This document shows, piece by piece, positions 12,392-25,785 of a stretch of DNA of 64,000 bases; the first letter of the stretch is position 1, and every line of letters begins with the position of its first letter. The notes under the pieces are model-generated. The model made no database searches. It was not told the origin of the DNA and saw nothing but the letters and a program-made list of their open reading frames with translations. The position numbers and the translations under genes were made by a program. Source of the DNA: Marasmius tenuissimus (taxonomy: Eukaryota; Basidiomycota; Agaricomycetes; Agaricales; Marasmiaceae); contig JAQOTA010000068.1 of assembly GCA_029532415.1 (NCBI GenBank), positions 186,001 through 250,000 on the forward strand, in the 5' to 3' direction.

Positions 12392-15178
12392 TCACAACTT
12401 CGTCAATTGCTGCCCCGCCGTCTGCAATCGCTCCAGCTTCTTATTCAGTTCTTCCCGTTTATCCGCCACTACCACATTCTCCTGTGCAAAGTCCCGGCAA
12501 ATCTCAGGGCCATCCGCAGAGTGGATTCCTAGCTCCTTGAATAGAACGGAAAGAAGGCCCCTTTCTGCGCCCCTGATCAACTCGTAGTCGACAACCAGAG
12601 GAACGTTGTCGGCGAATCGTTTGTACGCAACTGGAAAATAGTGAGTGAGCGACGTGAAACGGGACACGAGTTGCATTGCACAATCTGAATCACCTTGGAA
12701 GTACGCCCTGACTTCAGCCATGATCCTGAGGGCTGGTTCCATCTCGTCATTAGGGAGTAGCCTCGTGAGGTCGGAAGCACCCAAAGACTGGAACCCCAAC
12801 GAAGCCAGGGAGGAAAGGGCTTCTTTGGCCTCATCCGATCCGGGAAAACACCCATTGAGCACGTTGGTATTCTTGTCCTGTTGACGTATTCCTTTGTAAA
12901 ACGCAAAGAACTTGTCCCGGTAATCAGAGAAATAGTGATTGTTGGAAGTGTTGGGACGACGTTCGAGGTCAACGAGCCACTCCAGACGCTCCTTCGTACT
13001 CTCGTAGCGTTGGCGGAGATGGTCTTGTACGATGTTGCTGAGAGATGGCCAATCAGAAGAACAGTGCGCGGGAATACGAAGACCTTCAAAACTCACCTCA
13101 CTTGGCGCTGGAGCTGACCTTGACCAAACTCACCGAAATGCTTCTCGACAAGAGCAGTAACTTGAACAAGTACGATGTCATACGCCCCGCGACAGAAAGT
13201 CTGAGCGGGGTTGACCCACTGATCAGTTATCTCGCGCACGAAGGATTCTTCGACAATATAGGGGTGGTGCCCGGGAGCTCTCGAGTGCGCGAACTAGTTG
13301 TGAAACACGCCGCTATGAGTTGATGAATGATGGTAGAAGGAAAGCACTACCCACTTGTCCACTCGTGTGAGAACCTCCTCAAGATAAATGGCTGAAGTCT
13401 CATCTCCCTCCTGGGACTCGCTGAGTTTCTCTTCCTCGTGTTCGATGAACGAAGGCTGCGAGATAGCACGCTGACCATCACAGCGTTCGTGAGGCCGGAA
13501 GTTGGGCGCAGTCCGACGGATCTGCTTTCTGAAAGTCTCCTGATGAGGGCGAATTGTTTGCTGAAGTCCATCTCGATCAGGGATTCCTTCCACGTGCTTG
13601 TCAACATCCGCCTTGAAGTGAAGATAATGGTGGAAATCTCATTGAGCGGGTCGGCAGAAGGCGCCTTCGGGAGATGGCGTAGGCTAGACTGCGCTCGTTC
13701 AATCGCAGTATTAAGCTCCTGGCGTATCTCAGGAAGACTATCAAGGAGTATGAGCACTCGGCAAGGGAATCGATCGGACATAGGGCGAGGACGAACCGTT
13801 TTGCGATCAGGTCGGATAGGATGGTACTCAGTCGTCCAACGAGATTAGAGGTTCGAAGGTAACGTTGGTGGACGAGCTCCAACTCGCACCAGGGTGTAGT
13901 CATCGAGAAAAAGTCGTTCTCCTTCGTTCTAGCCTCACTCCAAGTGATTCCCTTGTTCAGATCCGAGGTGCTGGGTTGCTTGACACAAAACCAGCCGTTT
14001 CGTAGTTGCTGGGTCTCCCCGCGAATGAAGCCGAGCCAGTCGTTTTCGTCGCCAGATTCGATTCTATCTGGCTTCGTCAAGACGCCTGCCCGTGGAGCAC
14101 CATCATTAACGTATGTCTCGTACGGGAAGGTAGACGTGCTTACCAACGGTGCGGTCGCCATTAGGATCGAACTTTTTGGCGAGATGGAGCGCTCCTTGGT
14201 TCATGAAGTCCGCTGCGAGATGAAAAACGATACCTTTAGCTCGCAGAGAGAGAGGAGAAAAGGGTGAGTGCTTACTCTCGCACGAGACGGTCAGGAGAAT
14301 GATACAGCTGGGCTTCTTGATGTAAGACTCGACCATCCCCTCAATGAGTTCGATGTCTCGGGAATTGCCATCGCTGGTCGATCTAATAAGACCTTCGAAG
14401 AGAGAAATCAAGTCAGTCCTCGCGCCATCGGTTCACCAAAGAAGTCAAGACACACCTGGCAGATCACAGAAGGCGAGATCTGCAACGTCTGGCCCACTTA
14501 TCTCGAGACTGACGCAATTGGCAGAGAAGGAGCTGCTTTTGACGTTGTCCACGTATCCGTCGCCCTCCAGGATCTCCTTGCGAGGAATGCTCGGGTTCAA
14601 GATGGCGAGCTGCGCCCTACGAATACGATCTTCAACCTCTGCCTTGTTGTAGATCGGAGGTCCAAATAGTTCGTTTCTCGCTTGACCGAGAACCTGACCG
14701 GTGCTGTCGGTGAGGATGCGAAGCGAGACGACGCATTTCCAAGGCTCGGATGAGCGCATCAAACGACATTCCGTCGGGCACCTAGAGTCCACCTCGCTGT
14801 CAGCATGTGAGCGGGGTTGAGAGAATGAAACGTGATGACCGAGTACAGGTACCAGACGCCCTGGGAAGGGTGGTACCAGAGATTGCTTCAATCAAAGACG
14901 ATTTCCCGGAAGACTGATTGCCAATCACAGCGATGCGGGGAATGTCGATGTCTAACTGCACACTACATGGAGCGGTCAGAAAGGTCTGTACAGGATGAGG
15001 TAAGTAGAAAGCAGTACCCCGTGTTGAGTAGCCTGTTGATCAAATCAAGCATCTTTCGACGTCCTGAGGAGAGCTGAGCGTTGGAGAGACCAACTTCGGG
15101 CTGCTGAGGAGGGGTGTTTGGCTGCGAGGTACCACTGGACACGTAGCTGAGGGCATCTGATTCGTCGTCGCTGGACAT
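12392..15178 (-). CDS. Mx-like dynamin superfamily GTPase, frame-broken in this sequence
   Basis: Large GTPases of this family assemble on membranes and use GTP for remodelling. The fungal Mx-like branch has no settled role. The start chosen is MSSDDESD at 15178; an in-frame ATG also lies at 15331. Reading order: an N-terminal helix ([13 protein letters not shown]), G1 P-loop GNQSSGKSS, switch-I region [16 protein letters not shown]3 DLPG, G4 VLTKPD, then the stalk ([48 protein letters not shown]) and a C-terminal GTPase-effector-like helix ending at 12392. Several GT-AG introns join cleanly in the G domain. In the stalk the frame jumps by one lost base at about 13261-13264 (a run of G on the plus strand), about 13615 and about 13770-13805, where no intron fits. 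These look like sequence errors or decay. The domain order is otherwise complete. Confidence 0.75.
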
Positions 15179-15975
15179 ACTAAAGGGTGAAGACGCGATG
15201 GGTGCTGGAATATCTGGAATGGAACCACGGCCTTTTAACAGCGCTGTGGGCGCTTGAAAACAAACTCCCGCAGCACGTCCCAAAGGCCTCCGGAAGCTTC
15301 TATCTCTCAACGAGGTAATAGATGTTGTCAAGAAAACAGCCGCGTTACATATTCAAAGCCCTGTTCCGAAAAACTCTGATTGATAATTCATCACTATTGG
15401 ACTCTGACTTCACAAAATAAGAAATTGGGCTGTACATCCGTGATTTTATGGCGCTTTGGAGCGTATTGCCGAGCAACGAGGAGCACTAAGAATGGACACG
15501 AGGTGAATCGGGCTGTAGAGCTTCTGAGAATGAAGTTCACCCTTGGGCGCTCACCTAATTGAGACAGTTCCCTTCCAAGTAGATACAATGGTTGAATGAA
15601 TATCAATCCTTCGCTTGAGGGAGTTGGGTGCGCGGACGAGGCTTGGACGAGGCAACCATTTTAAACTTGCAGTCCAACGAAGGCCGCCACGTGATTTCGA
15701 TTCTTTGCTCACGCCACTGTCGCGTACTTTGCGTCGCGTGGTCCGTGCGCGAGGAGGACTATCATGATGTGATGAGCGCTTAAAGTAGTGTTTCCTTACA
15801 AGCCGACCTCTTGGAACTGCAACCGTTCAGCCGAGGGGATGTAACCGATCAGCCGAGAATCGACAGACCTGCATCAGGGTCAGAGCAGATCATTAGCCGG
15901 GCCATGACGCGTACGACTGGCACATACCTATTAAAGTCTTGAACGCTGGGATAGGTTCCAATCCCAACTTTCTCC
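15179..15975. other. Divergent promoter region between dynamin and SDR genes
   Basis: About 800 bases separate the two divergently transcribed genes. Open frames here have no coding character. The sequence probably carries both promoters, but no specific motif can be assigned. Confidence 0.4.
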
Positions 15976-17033
15976 ATGGTCAGACTTGAACGAGTCCGTC
16001 AATCCAACGCTTCCTTTCATCAGTTCTTCCTGTGGGGCTGGTCGCTGTATTCGTCGGTGCCACCAGCGGCATCGGAGAGTACTCCATGACGGCTTTTGCC
16101 AAGCATGCTCATAATCCCAAGGTGTACTTCGTTGGGCGCTCGGAAGAAGCGGCAGACAGGATCGTCGCAGAATGCAAGAAACTCAATCCGGGGGGAGAAT
16201 ACATCTTCATAAAAGCAGATGTCAGTTTGATGGCAAACGTCGACGAGGTCTGCAAGGAGATAAAGAGTAAAGAGACGAGCATCAACGTACTCTTTCAATC
16301 ACAAGGGTCGTTTAGTTTGGGTACAGGTAGGCGGTTGTCCCTGATTGCAGCTTCGTGACGAGACTGAACCTATCTTCCTCAAACCAGAAACCTCGGAAGG
16401 CCTCCCCACCATTCTCGCACTGGGCTTCGCCTCTCGCATGCGCTTTATCCACAACCTCCTTCCCCTCATCCAAAGATCCACCTCTCTCAAACGCGTCGTC
16501 AACGTCTTAGCGGGCACCAAAGAAGGGGCCATAGACGAATCAGATTGGGAGGGGAGAAACATCACAGGAAGCCCTCTCAAAGGCCGCGGTCAAGCATGCG
16601 CCATGACAACCTTGACCCTCGAGATTTATCGAAACGCGCGCCAGATGTTAGTTTTATCCACGATTTCCCCGGGCTGGTCAAAAGTAACATCGGGAGGGAG
16701 GCGAAGGGGTTCGGAATGAAGCTATTCTTAGGCATATCGAGCTTATTGGCGCCCTTCATCGCTGTTCCGACGGAGGAATCTGGAGAAAGGCATGTGTTTC
16801 TGATGGCGAGTGCAAAGTATCCACCAGCGAGCGACCAAAGAAGTTCGGGTGTGCCATTGGGGGAGGGTGTCGAGGTTGCAAGGGGGACCGACGGGAAGGC
16901 GGGAAGCGGAGTTTATTCTATTGACTGGGATGGCGAGAGTGCATCGCCAAAGGTAGAGGAACTGTTGGCAAAGTTAAGGACGGACGGCGTCGCTGAGAGG
17001 TTGCAGAAACGCTTTGAGCATATCATAGCGTGA
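15976..17033 (+). CDS. Short-chain dehydrogenase/reductase, frame-broken in this sequence
   Basis: The protein is an NAD(P)-dependent oxidoreductase of the SDR superfamily with unknown substrate. It shows the cofactor-binding glycine motif GATSGIG after VGLVAVFV, the adenine-side motif KADVS and a Rossmann fold. An intron at about 16327-16384 joins FSLGT to ETSEGL. The catalytic Tyr-x-x-x-Lys is not evident; the corresponding region reads RGQACAMTT, so the protein may belong to an atypical fungal subgroup. The ATG at 15976 starts MVRLERVRQSNAS, but the frame is off by one lost base near 16008-16014. A second one-base loss lies near 16635-16642, between YRNA and PDVSFIHDFPG. The gene could be a pseudogene, or the two breaks could be assembly errors. 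The C-terminus ends normally (RFEHIIA). Confidence 0.6.
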
Positions 17034-17039
17034 CTTCGT

Positions 17040-20000
17040 GTAATGGGTTCCCCACGTTGTGTCCTGTTAGCTGGTCAGAAGAAACGGAAATACATGGACT
17101 TGATGTACTCATGCCACGTACCATCTCAGTCCAATGATTGAATTCATCGTCACTACCCAACACTTCAAGCCACCGCAGCCCTCTCCACGGTTCCATTTAC
17201 ACCTCTATATTCGAGAGGCACTCGATAGGCATTAGAACTATCTGGGCCTTTCAGAACGTCTCTTCTGAGCAATGACAAATCGTGGGGTGACGTTCTCGAA
17301 TTGAAGGGAGTGTAAGAAACCTTTGTGTGCCCGACGAAGATCCTGGTGGAGCGTTCCGATATTGCAATGACTTGAAGACGGTAGCGATCCGTACGCGGCC
17401 ATTTCATCCCTATGGTCCCTGAGCCATGGAATGACAGGTCCAATGTTCGTATTGGGAGGCTTTGTTTCACAGCAATGGATGGGTGGGGAGTTTTCCTGAA
17501 CAATCAAGGCTTATTCTGGCCACGGCTAATCTAATCAACAGATTGAGCGAGCTGGAAGCGTCCAAAAAACCTCACACACGGACCGGTTTTGATTCCTTTC
17601 ACCTCTTCTGCACAAGTTCAAGGTGAGGTGGCCGGTGATCCTTCAAGAAACTGCCGATTCACTATCCTCCAGACACCTCTGCGCCAATCTTTCCAGGTGG
17701 TTAGAACTCTCCTTGAGCCGCTCGCAGTCCTTAGTAACGACTTCCCAGGGTAAAGAGCGAAGGTCGATCCCGTCGGAATTTCGGAATCGCAATTCAGGTT
17801 AATCTGAGGGCATTGTTAGGGTACTATATGCTGGATGTTTGTAACTTGTAAGAAGCTCACCAAAGGGACAAGCGATATTTTAGGATAGTTATCTTCGAAG
17901 ATCCATAAAGATGAAGCCTTCCGATCTAAGGCATTGAAAGTCTATCGAGGCTGAGATTTTTGGCTGTGGCAGAGAAGGTATGTGAATTACTCACCATGTT
18001 GAAAGCCGTCAGTCCAGAACCTAGGGTCAGCACATATGGAGGTATGGTCAATATTGAACGTTGAACAGTCTGCCAAAGTGGTCGGAAATGAAGGTGGCAT
18101 TGACCGTAATCGGCCAGGGAAGCCAGGACCAGAGCAACGTGTTACGACATCACGTTCTCCGGCCCGGCCCGATGCTATGGGCGCCAAAGTCCCTCGTGGC
18201 TTTTACCCGAACTTCCACCTCAAGAAGGACCAAGCCTACCGAAGTTTGGCCGTCTCATCATTGTCTGGTCCTCCCAGCTAAATGGGAAGAGAGGAAAGAG
18301 TTTAACATCCAAACGGCCACTCGCAGACGCAGCTCCCGACAGACAACGATCCAACTGACCCTCGGGTCTTATGTCATGACTCATGATGCTCGTTGCTAGT
18401 TCAAAATCGAGGGAAACATTGAACACAGAGGACCGAGTCCCCTTCAGGACGCCTCCGAGCACACGCCAAATGCTTGCTTATTCCAGTTCAGTGGCATCGT
18501 CTGCAACCGTATACCTGAGAGGATGCATGATAATGGCCTTTCTGTTCAACCGCGCGCTGATGGTGGTTCCCCATGAACAATCCCCGTCAATCCGAGTTGG
18601 ATTGGCAAGGGAAATGATTGCGATGACAATATTTAGACTCAAAGAGCGTACGGTCATCAAAGTGGTATCCATGACCCCCCATAAAAGCCTGCGACTCGAA
18701 CGCCGTTGCCTCGCTTGCAAAGTCTCCACAGTCGCCTACAATTCTGCAGTCCCCAGGCAATGTCGTCAAGTCGGCCCTCTCCTACACATATTGGAAAACT
18801 CGTAGCGCAAGTCAGACACAACGGCCGATGGACGTCAGGACTGGACCACAGGAACGAGTTCCCAGTCGTAAGCGGGGAGGGTGGATTTGTGGGTGGGAAG
18901 GCGAGCCCTGTTCGTTCGTTGCCCTTTGCAGGTCGTTCAAATTCTCACAACACTTCCCACTCACTCAGGCAACGGCGGCATCTCCAAACCTCCTCCCCGG
19001 CGATCACCAATCTCATATGATATTTCTTCGAGAACATCCTGATGTATTTCTGTTATCGACGGGCGCTGCCAATGAACGCTCGAACCGGTCGGATTCACTC
19101 CCTAACTGTCAAAGCTAGTCTTCACATGCACGTCCCCGACTAAACTACCAATCACCCTTGGTCAACTTGCATCATTTGGGGACAGATTGGCTTGAACAAG
19201 ACGAGTGCGGACAGAGAATTGAATATAAGATTCAATCCCCTTTACCTTTCTGAGTAGTGTGGTCATTCCGGCGGCCATCCGCACCGTTTTCGGGATTCTG
19301 AGGAATCTTGGACGGCATGCTCCTTTTGGAGTAGCACTTCTGACAATTTCCATCTCCGTGGCTCTGTTTTCTGGACTTCTGTTGATCCCTGTCCCAGCCC
19401 AGACCTATCCGATGAGTAGATGAATCTTCGGCATGCTATCAAAATCACCCTCGCCCCCGTCCCGGGACTTGTTTAGCTGCCAAGAATGGCTGTCATTGAA
19501 GAGAAAGAACCCCAGACTTGAGCAGAAGTGAGACCCTTCGAGCCGTGTGGCCTCGACGCTGTCCATTGTGAATCCTGTGCTCCAATGAATTCTGATCGGC
19601 CACTAGGCCTCGCGACATTCGTGTTGTTTGAGCACTCAGGCTCGATGTCCTTTCCGAGCCTGTCTTCCTCCCTCCGAAATTTGGCATTAAAAAAAAGAAG
19701 AACAAGCCAGCTGAACTCGGTAATCCTCGACGACAAATGCGGTAATGCTGTATATTCCGTTACCCCCCAGAACTTCTCACATACATGCACCCCGTCCGGT
19801 GACGTTTACAGTTAACGGGTCGTATATTTTGTCTAATTTCGAACATCTTCCCTCGTTTGTGTCAAGTGTTTTTCTTACTCAAAGGATCGAAGTAGGCTGC
19901 ATGATGTGATCTCCCCGCTAGAAAGAAGCTGAGCTCCCTTGGTCTCGTCGACAATCGCGTGGCCATCGGTGGTACGGGAAGTCGGGTCCACGGAAGCCAG

Positions 20001-22020
20001 CAGCCGTTTGGCATCTGACTCTGAATTGATCCCTGGAGTTGACCCAAACGACCCGAGTCCACAGGGTGACAAAAAGAGGTCTAAGGTTGCAATTCAACCT
20101 CATCCGAGTAATATCTCTAGATTCATCGATCTCTCATTCGGTTTCAACCTCCTAGAGGGTCCTCCGGGTGCTGTTATTTAACGATTGTCCAACCCCAGAG
20201 TGACCAAACGTCATGAATAGGTGTTGATCTCGTTCTCCTGACATACTCAACAATAATGGCTCAATTCGCGGGAACTCCAAATGTATGTGATCTACCACAC
20301 GCCGGAGATGGTGGGTAACTCACTCCATTCCTAGAGGTAATTGACATGCAAAGATAGCTTTGTATCAAACGCACCTTTCCGTCCTTGTGGTTCTTGTATA
20401 CAGTGGGTCTCAGACCCATGTCCTCCTGATCCCGACGTTAAACAGTTTTATTAATCTTAGATTCGCGCTCTTCGTACACGTCAAGACCCAACACCGTCGG
20501 CGCAGACACTGGCAGTATACAGTTTGTGTCAGGGTGGCGTGAGACATATTAGGCAACGGGATCTGCCGTACGACATGCACAGCCAAACAATCACCAAACA
20601 GTTTTTTTTTTCTTTGCCAAGGCAAGGTCACCTTTCTTCTCTACCACAATGTTCCCCCCCATATCCGTCGCAATCTCGCAAGGCAGGCGCTCGTCGCAAG
20701 ATTAACAAGCTAGTATCAATTGAGCATGTCCTCTTGATCTTCAACCGGTCTCTGCCGTTCGAGACCTCTCCCGTGTTTGGCGATGACAAGACGATTGAAG
20801 GACGAAACAGGCACGTTCTGTTCTTGTTCTTTTTCGAGCTATGATGATTTCCTTGCCGCCCCAGTCGTAGCCTAAGGCCTTGACGAACGGCAGAGCACAC
20901 AGCCAAACAGTTGCACCTCTGATTCTCGATTCTCTCTCTCTTCCTCGAGTTTCCATTTTCTTCGTTCACTTACTTATCATAACTTTCTTTACAGATACCC
21001 TCCTCGGTACATTCGCCGCTGTCCGCCGCTGATCTTGGGAGTTCGATTGATGAAAGCTTGGTTATTTGCGCACGGTGACCTCTGGTGAGTCGAAGAGTTT
21101 AGCTATCTTGGCTTTGGTCATTCATCATGATGAGACGGTTTATCACCAATTCTGGAGTTTCGACGATGGAGAGACATCTACACAAAACTAAGAACAGCCA
21201 GCTGAAATCTTTATCTCCGTCCTACCGTCCTATTTACAGCTTGTTCATCTCACTAACCCCTTGTCAACTGTTCAGATGTATGAACTTGGTCCCGCGAAAC
21301 ACGTCAATTGAAGCTTCATTCCGACATGATCGAGCCGTTACTAGACTGATGGATGACCAGGTTGTCTCAATATACTCGCAGCTTTCCTACAAGTTTTATC
21401 ATCTATTACTCAATACTTGTATGCCCTCGTCAACTCTGCATTGCCATGTCGTACCTATACCTCCCCACGTTGCCGAAATTCTGAACTTCACTCGTGTGGA
21501 TTGTCCCAGTGAAACGCATGCCACTTTGTTCCTTGCTATTCATAATAGCGTTGAGGATGAGAGAGCATCATCCCAACTGAATCGAAATTGAATAGGGTTG
21601 TCCCAATGGTCCTGTTGATCAGAGCGAGGTAACAGCGAACCTTATGACTCTTCTTTTGCTCGTGACGTCTTCGTTTTCTGCTGCGCGACACGACCTCAGC
21701 CATCCTCATACAGGCCGTCATCATCTGGAGACTGGGTTGCCCGCCAGACCTTAGGAGTGGTTCTGTATGTCTAAGCACGATCCTATAAGGGTATTTCGGA
21801 TCGAGCAGGCTCCTGTTTAGACCTTTACCCTCGTTGCCAGGGCCGTTCAAGAAGTCGTCGACTTACTCGTGATTACAGTTGCACGCGGTCGATTCTCAAT
21901 TATTCCCAACGACGACACACGAATATCAGTTATAAGCAGCGAAGGGTCATGCCACTTCTAGCTTCCCGGGATACTCACCCAGACAATCTCTCAGAACTCG
22001 TTCGAAGGGCGTACGATACC
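17040..22020. other. Gene-poor region with one unrecognised minus-strand coding-like stretch
   Basis: About 5 kb without an assignable gene. On the minus strand, roughly 18150 down to 17650 reads like coding exons split by short introns. One segment includes AFNMTFNALDRKASSLWIF and EDNYPKISLVPL. Donor-like GTGAG sites occur at about 17993 and 17860, and an alternative frame in the last segment encodes helical ERLKESSNHLERLAQRC. I could not build a full gene or recognise a family. The remainder (18750-22020) has only short open frames without coding texture and a poly-T run near 20600. Confidence 0.3.
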
Positions 22021-25000
22021 ATGGCTGGATTTGTGTGGTATCTGACTGCCTTTCTGGCTTCAAGTTCTTTGTTTCCTCAAGGAGAGAATGCTGGGATCAT
22101 GGGGGTTATGGCGCAGGACTACTTGCTGGGCTTAGGTGCGTGGCTTTCCACTACGACTCAGCGACGCTCATTCACACCTCAATTTACTTTGGCAGGCACT
22201 GGAGATGTAACGGGGTAATTATTTTCGCTGCGTCGTGATGATCTACGAACGCTCAATGTGAACCTCTCAAGCCCCGTTGTGGAAACGAACATGATGGTAC
22301 GGGGACGCCTCTGCACTCCCTCAGGAATTCTATACAAATGACCATACATCTCAGGGATATGCTAGTCTGGGGCAGACTGACACTGGTTTACATATGAGAC
22401 AGAGAAGTCGCGCCTTCATCATTGCGGAAGCTGCTAGTTCCAACAATCGAATCGTTTTCATCAATTCTGGTGAGTCAACCCTCTGCTCTCACCACATTCG
22501 GCATTCTTCTGTGACAGAACCCGAATACCATTCACTCTACCTTTTTGTCGATATTAATCGTCTGCCTCCTCATTTCGGGGGCCCCTGCCTGTGAATTCGT
22601 GTTCTTCGCTCCAGCTCATGCATTTCGCATGTAGCCGCGTTGCTGAGACACTGGGAGGCGCCTTCTTATTCTTGAAAACACACCGTCATACCGGCCTATC
22701 GATCCCCCGAGAATGTGCAAGCTGTTTCACTAACGCCTCATTTGATCACAGACATCGCGATGGGGGACACCGGAGTTCGCCGTTCCATTGTCGCGAGGCT
22801 CTCCTCTGAGTTCCCCGGCGTCTACACAAATGAGAATATCGCGTTTGTTGGCACTCATCAACACGCTGGAGTCGGCGGCTATCTGGAGAATCTACTTCCT
22901 CAGCTTACTGCTCTTGGCTATGTCAAGGAAACCGCAGATGCCATCGTTGATGGAACCGTACTCGCAGTGCGGAAGGCACACAATAACCTCGCGCCCGGAA
23001 ACCTCAGACTTGGAAATACGACAATCCTGGATGCCAATATCAACCGTTCCCCGTCCGCGTATCTTGCTAACCCTGCCGCCGAACGAGCCAGGTACCAATT
23101 TGACCAGGATAAGGATATGACGCTCTTGAGATTCGACGATACCAGTGGCAAGGCCCGGGGATTCTTGAGCTTTTTCGCGGTGCATGGAACGAGTCTATAC
23201 GAGGTACGTGCCTCTTTGTACGGGCACCGCGATCCGGCTAATGATTTATCAGAACAATACGCTTGTGAGTACCGATAACAAGGGCATGGCGGCCTATCTG
23301 TACGAAGGTACGCTCCGTTGTATTCCCTCAGGTTCGTTCCAGGTACTGATCCACTCCGCAGCGCTCGTCGAGCCTTCTGCAATGCCCGGGAGCACCACTT
23401 TTGTTGCAGGCTTCACTCAAGGTTGGTGCCTATTACTCCTGGAAGCAGTTCGATTAAAAAGACGCCAATCTAGCAAATGTGGGAGACACCAGTCCAAACA
23501 CGTTCGGAGTTTGACTCTATCCGTAGACTTGAGGTTACTTACACTGCATTTTGCAGATTGGGTGCCTTCTGTGAGAGCCCAGGGAAGCCCTACGATGGGA
23601 TGGCTTGTGATTTCAATACCTCCACATGCGGTGGCACAGCGCAAGATTGTCACGGTCGGTGAGTGCCAACATGCGATTGGTTCGAAAGTCCACTTTTGTT
23701 CACCTTGTCCTGGAAATCAGCGGCCCTGGCTTCCGCACCTCAGACTTTGAGTCTAACAGGCTCATTGGTGAAGCTCAATTCAAGGGCGCACAGACTATCA
23801 TGAATGGCAATCTGTCCCCTGTGTCCGGTGCCGTGAGGAGTGTTCATGTCTATGTCAACATGTCAGTCGCTTGTATTTCCACTTTTTACGTACTTGACCT
23901 CTTTTTGGTTAGGGCAAATCATACATTCACACTTCCGAACGGTACGAGGGCTCAGACCTGCCCTCCCGCTCTGGGTAAGTACAAGAAGCCTCTTCGTTTG
24001 TTCTCAACGTTTATGGAAATATTCACTTAGGCTTCTCATTCGCGGGCGGTACTACGTAAGTTCTCGAGCGCCGGCTTGTCCTTGGTTCATTCTTGTTCAA
24101 ACGTTTTTCCACTCAGGGATGGCCCCGGAGCCTTCGATTTCGTCCAGGGTGATAACGATACACAGACGCAGTACGTCAGTCATTTCTTTCACCCTTCTTT
24201 CGTTAAACCCAATCCGTGTCCGCCACTTTTTTGCGCTAAGGAACCCTTTCTGGGAGTTGGTCAAGGGTATGTACTGTGACAGATTTCGAATCAGAACGGT
24301 TTTCTTATTTTATCCTCTACAGGCGTTGTGACTCCTCTACCTTCAGCAGAACAAAAGGCATGCCAATCTCCTAAGCCGATTCTACTGAATGTTGTGAGTA
24401 TGCTTTGTTTTTTGTCCCGGGATCCTCTAATCTACTTTATGCTCAGGGATATGCTCATACCCCGTACGAATGGTCGGCGAGCACTGTCGACATCCAAATC
24501 CTCCGCGTCGGGAACTTTGGTGTGTGAAAAATCTTAATTGGGCTGATCCGAAATTCATTAAATGATGCTTCTCGACATAAAAACAGTCATGCTCATCATG
24601 CCAGGTAAGTCAATGCATCAACCCGTATGTTCCCATGATCTAACATTGTATTATTCGTAGGCGAACTGACCACGATGGCTGGAAGACGAATAAGGTTCGT
24701 GACACAATTGTTTAATTAAATTTTGAATACACTGAACCCACATTATCTCGTCTGCATATTTTTTGTTCTACAGAGAAGCTATTAGAGCGGAGCTGATCTC
24801 CTCGGGAATTATTGGTTCGAACGCTTACGTCGTCGTCGCCGGACCAGCGAACACCTACGGACACTATGTCACTACTCGTGAGGAATATGGTGTGCAACGA
24901 TATGAAGGTGCATCGACGATCTATGGCCAATGTAAGTGATACGTTACACACTTTATGGTGCAAAGGCTAAGGTGCGGTACCGCAGATACATTGGAGGCGT

Positions 25001-25785
25001 ACATCGAAAAGTATTCGAGCCTGCTGCCCTATCTCGGCGATAGCAAGCCCACTACAACACCCGCTTCAGATGCTCCTCCTGCTGAGCAAACTTCGAAGGC
25101 CATTTCGCTAAGGGTAAGTGACCACACGGGTGTGATGGAATGTTTGGCCTAATTGTGAACGTTTTCCGCAGACGGGCGTTGTTTTTGACGCAGCTCCGAT
25201 AGGTAAAAAGTTTGGGGACGTTCTCACTGATGTCAGAACAAGTGGCCCATATCGTGCTGGTGAGACGGTGATAGTACAGTTTGTTGGCGCGAATCCAAGG
25301 GTGAGGGTGCTAGGACATGTTAATTAGATGTGAGACTGACCTGAAGCGTCCAGAATAATCTCCGACTCGAGGGCACCTTCCTCTCGGTGGAACAGCAGGT
25401 GTCAGGCGAATTCAAGGCAGTTAAGTCGGACTCACATCCTTCAACTATATTCCGCTGGAACAGAGATAGTACTGTCAGTATGCCCCACATCAACTTGGAA
25501 GCTTCCATTGATCTTCGTCGCAGGTTCTTGGGACCAGTAGCGTGAACATCTCATGGTGAGTTTGGGATAGTAAGACCCTGAAGCTGGGATCATGATGCCT
25601 CTCTCCTTCAGGACTATCGAAAGCGGGACCCCAGGCAAGCCTAGACCCATGTATAAACTGTCCCAACGCTGAAAGTCTTTCCAGCTGGATCTTACCGTAT
25701 CCGCTATTTCGGCGATTCAAAGCCTCTCATAGGTTCCATTTCATCGTTCACGGGGACTTCCTCGACGTTTACGATCTCAGCCTGA
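22021..25785 (+). CDS. Neutral ceramidase
   Basis: The enzyme hydrolyses ceramide to sphingosine and fatty acid; fungal forms are secreted or membrane-associated. The start at 22021 gives a hydrophobic signal sequence (MAGFVWYLTAFLASSSLF). It is followed by the family hallmark YLLGLGTGDVTGPVVETN and then MMGYASLGQTDTGLHMRQR. Zinc-ligand histidines sit in GTHQHAGVGGY and FFAVHGTSLY. The catalytic serine lies in ANVGDTSPNTLGAFCESPG, which is restored when the intron after SPN is removed at a GTTCGG donor. The conserved cysteine-rich loop follows (CDFNTSTCGGTAQDCHGR), and the C-terminal beta-domain ends RYFGDSKPLIGS...TISA at 25785. The gene is cut by many introns, some exons being only about 20-25 bases. 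The last intron appears to be GC-AG (about 25634-25683). All expected domains are present and the frame is intact. A start at 21949 is possible but adds a hydrophilic leader. Confidence 0.88.
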
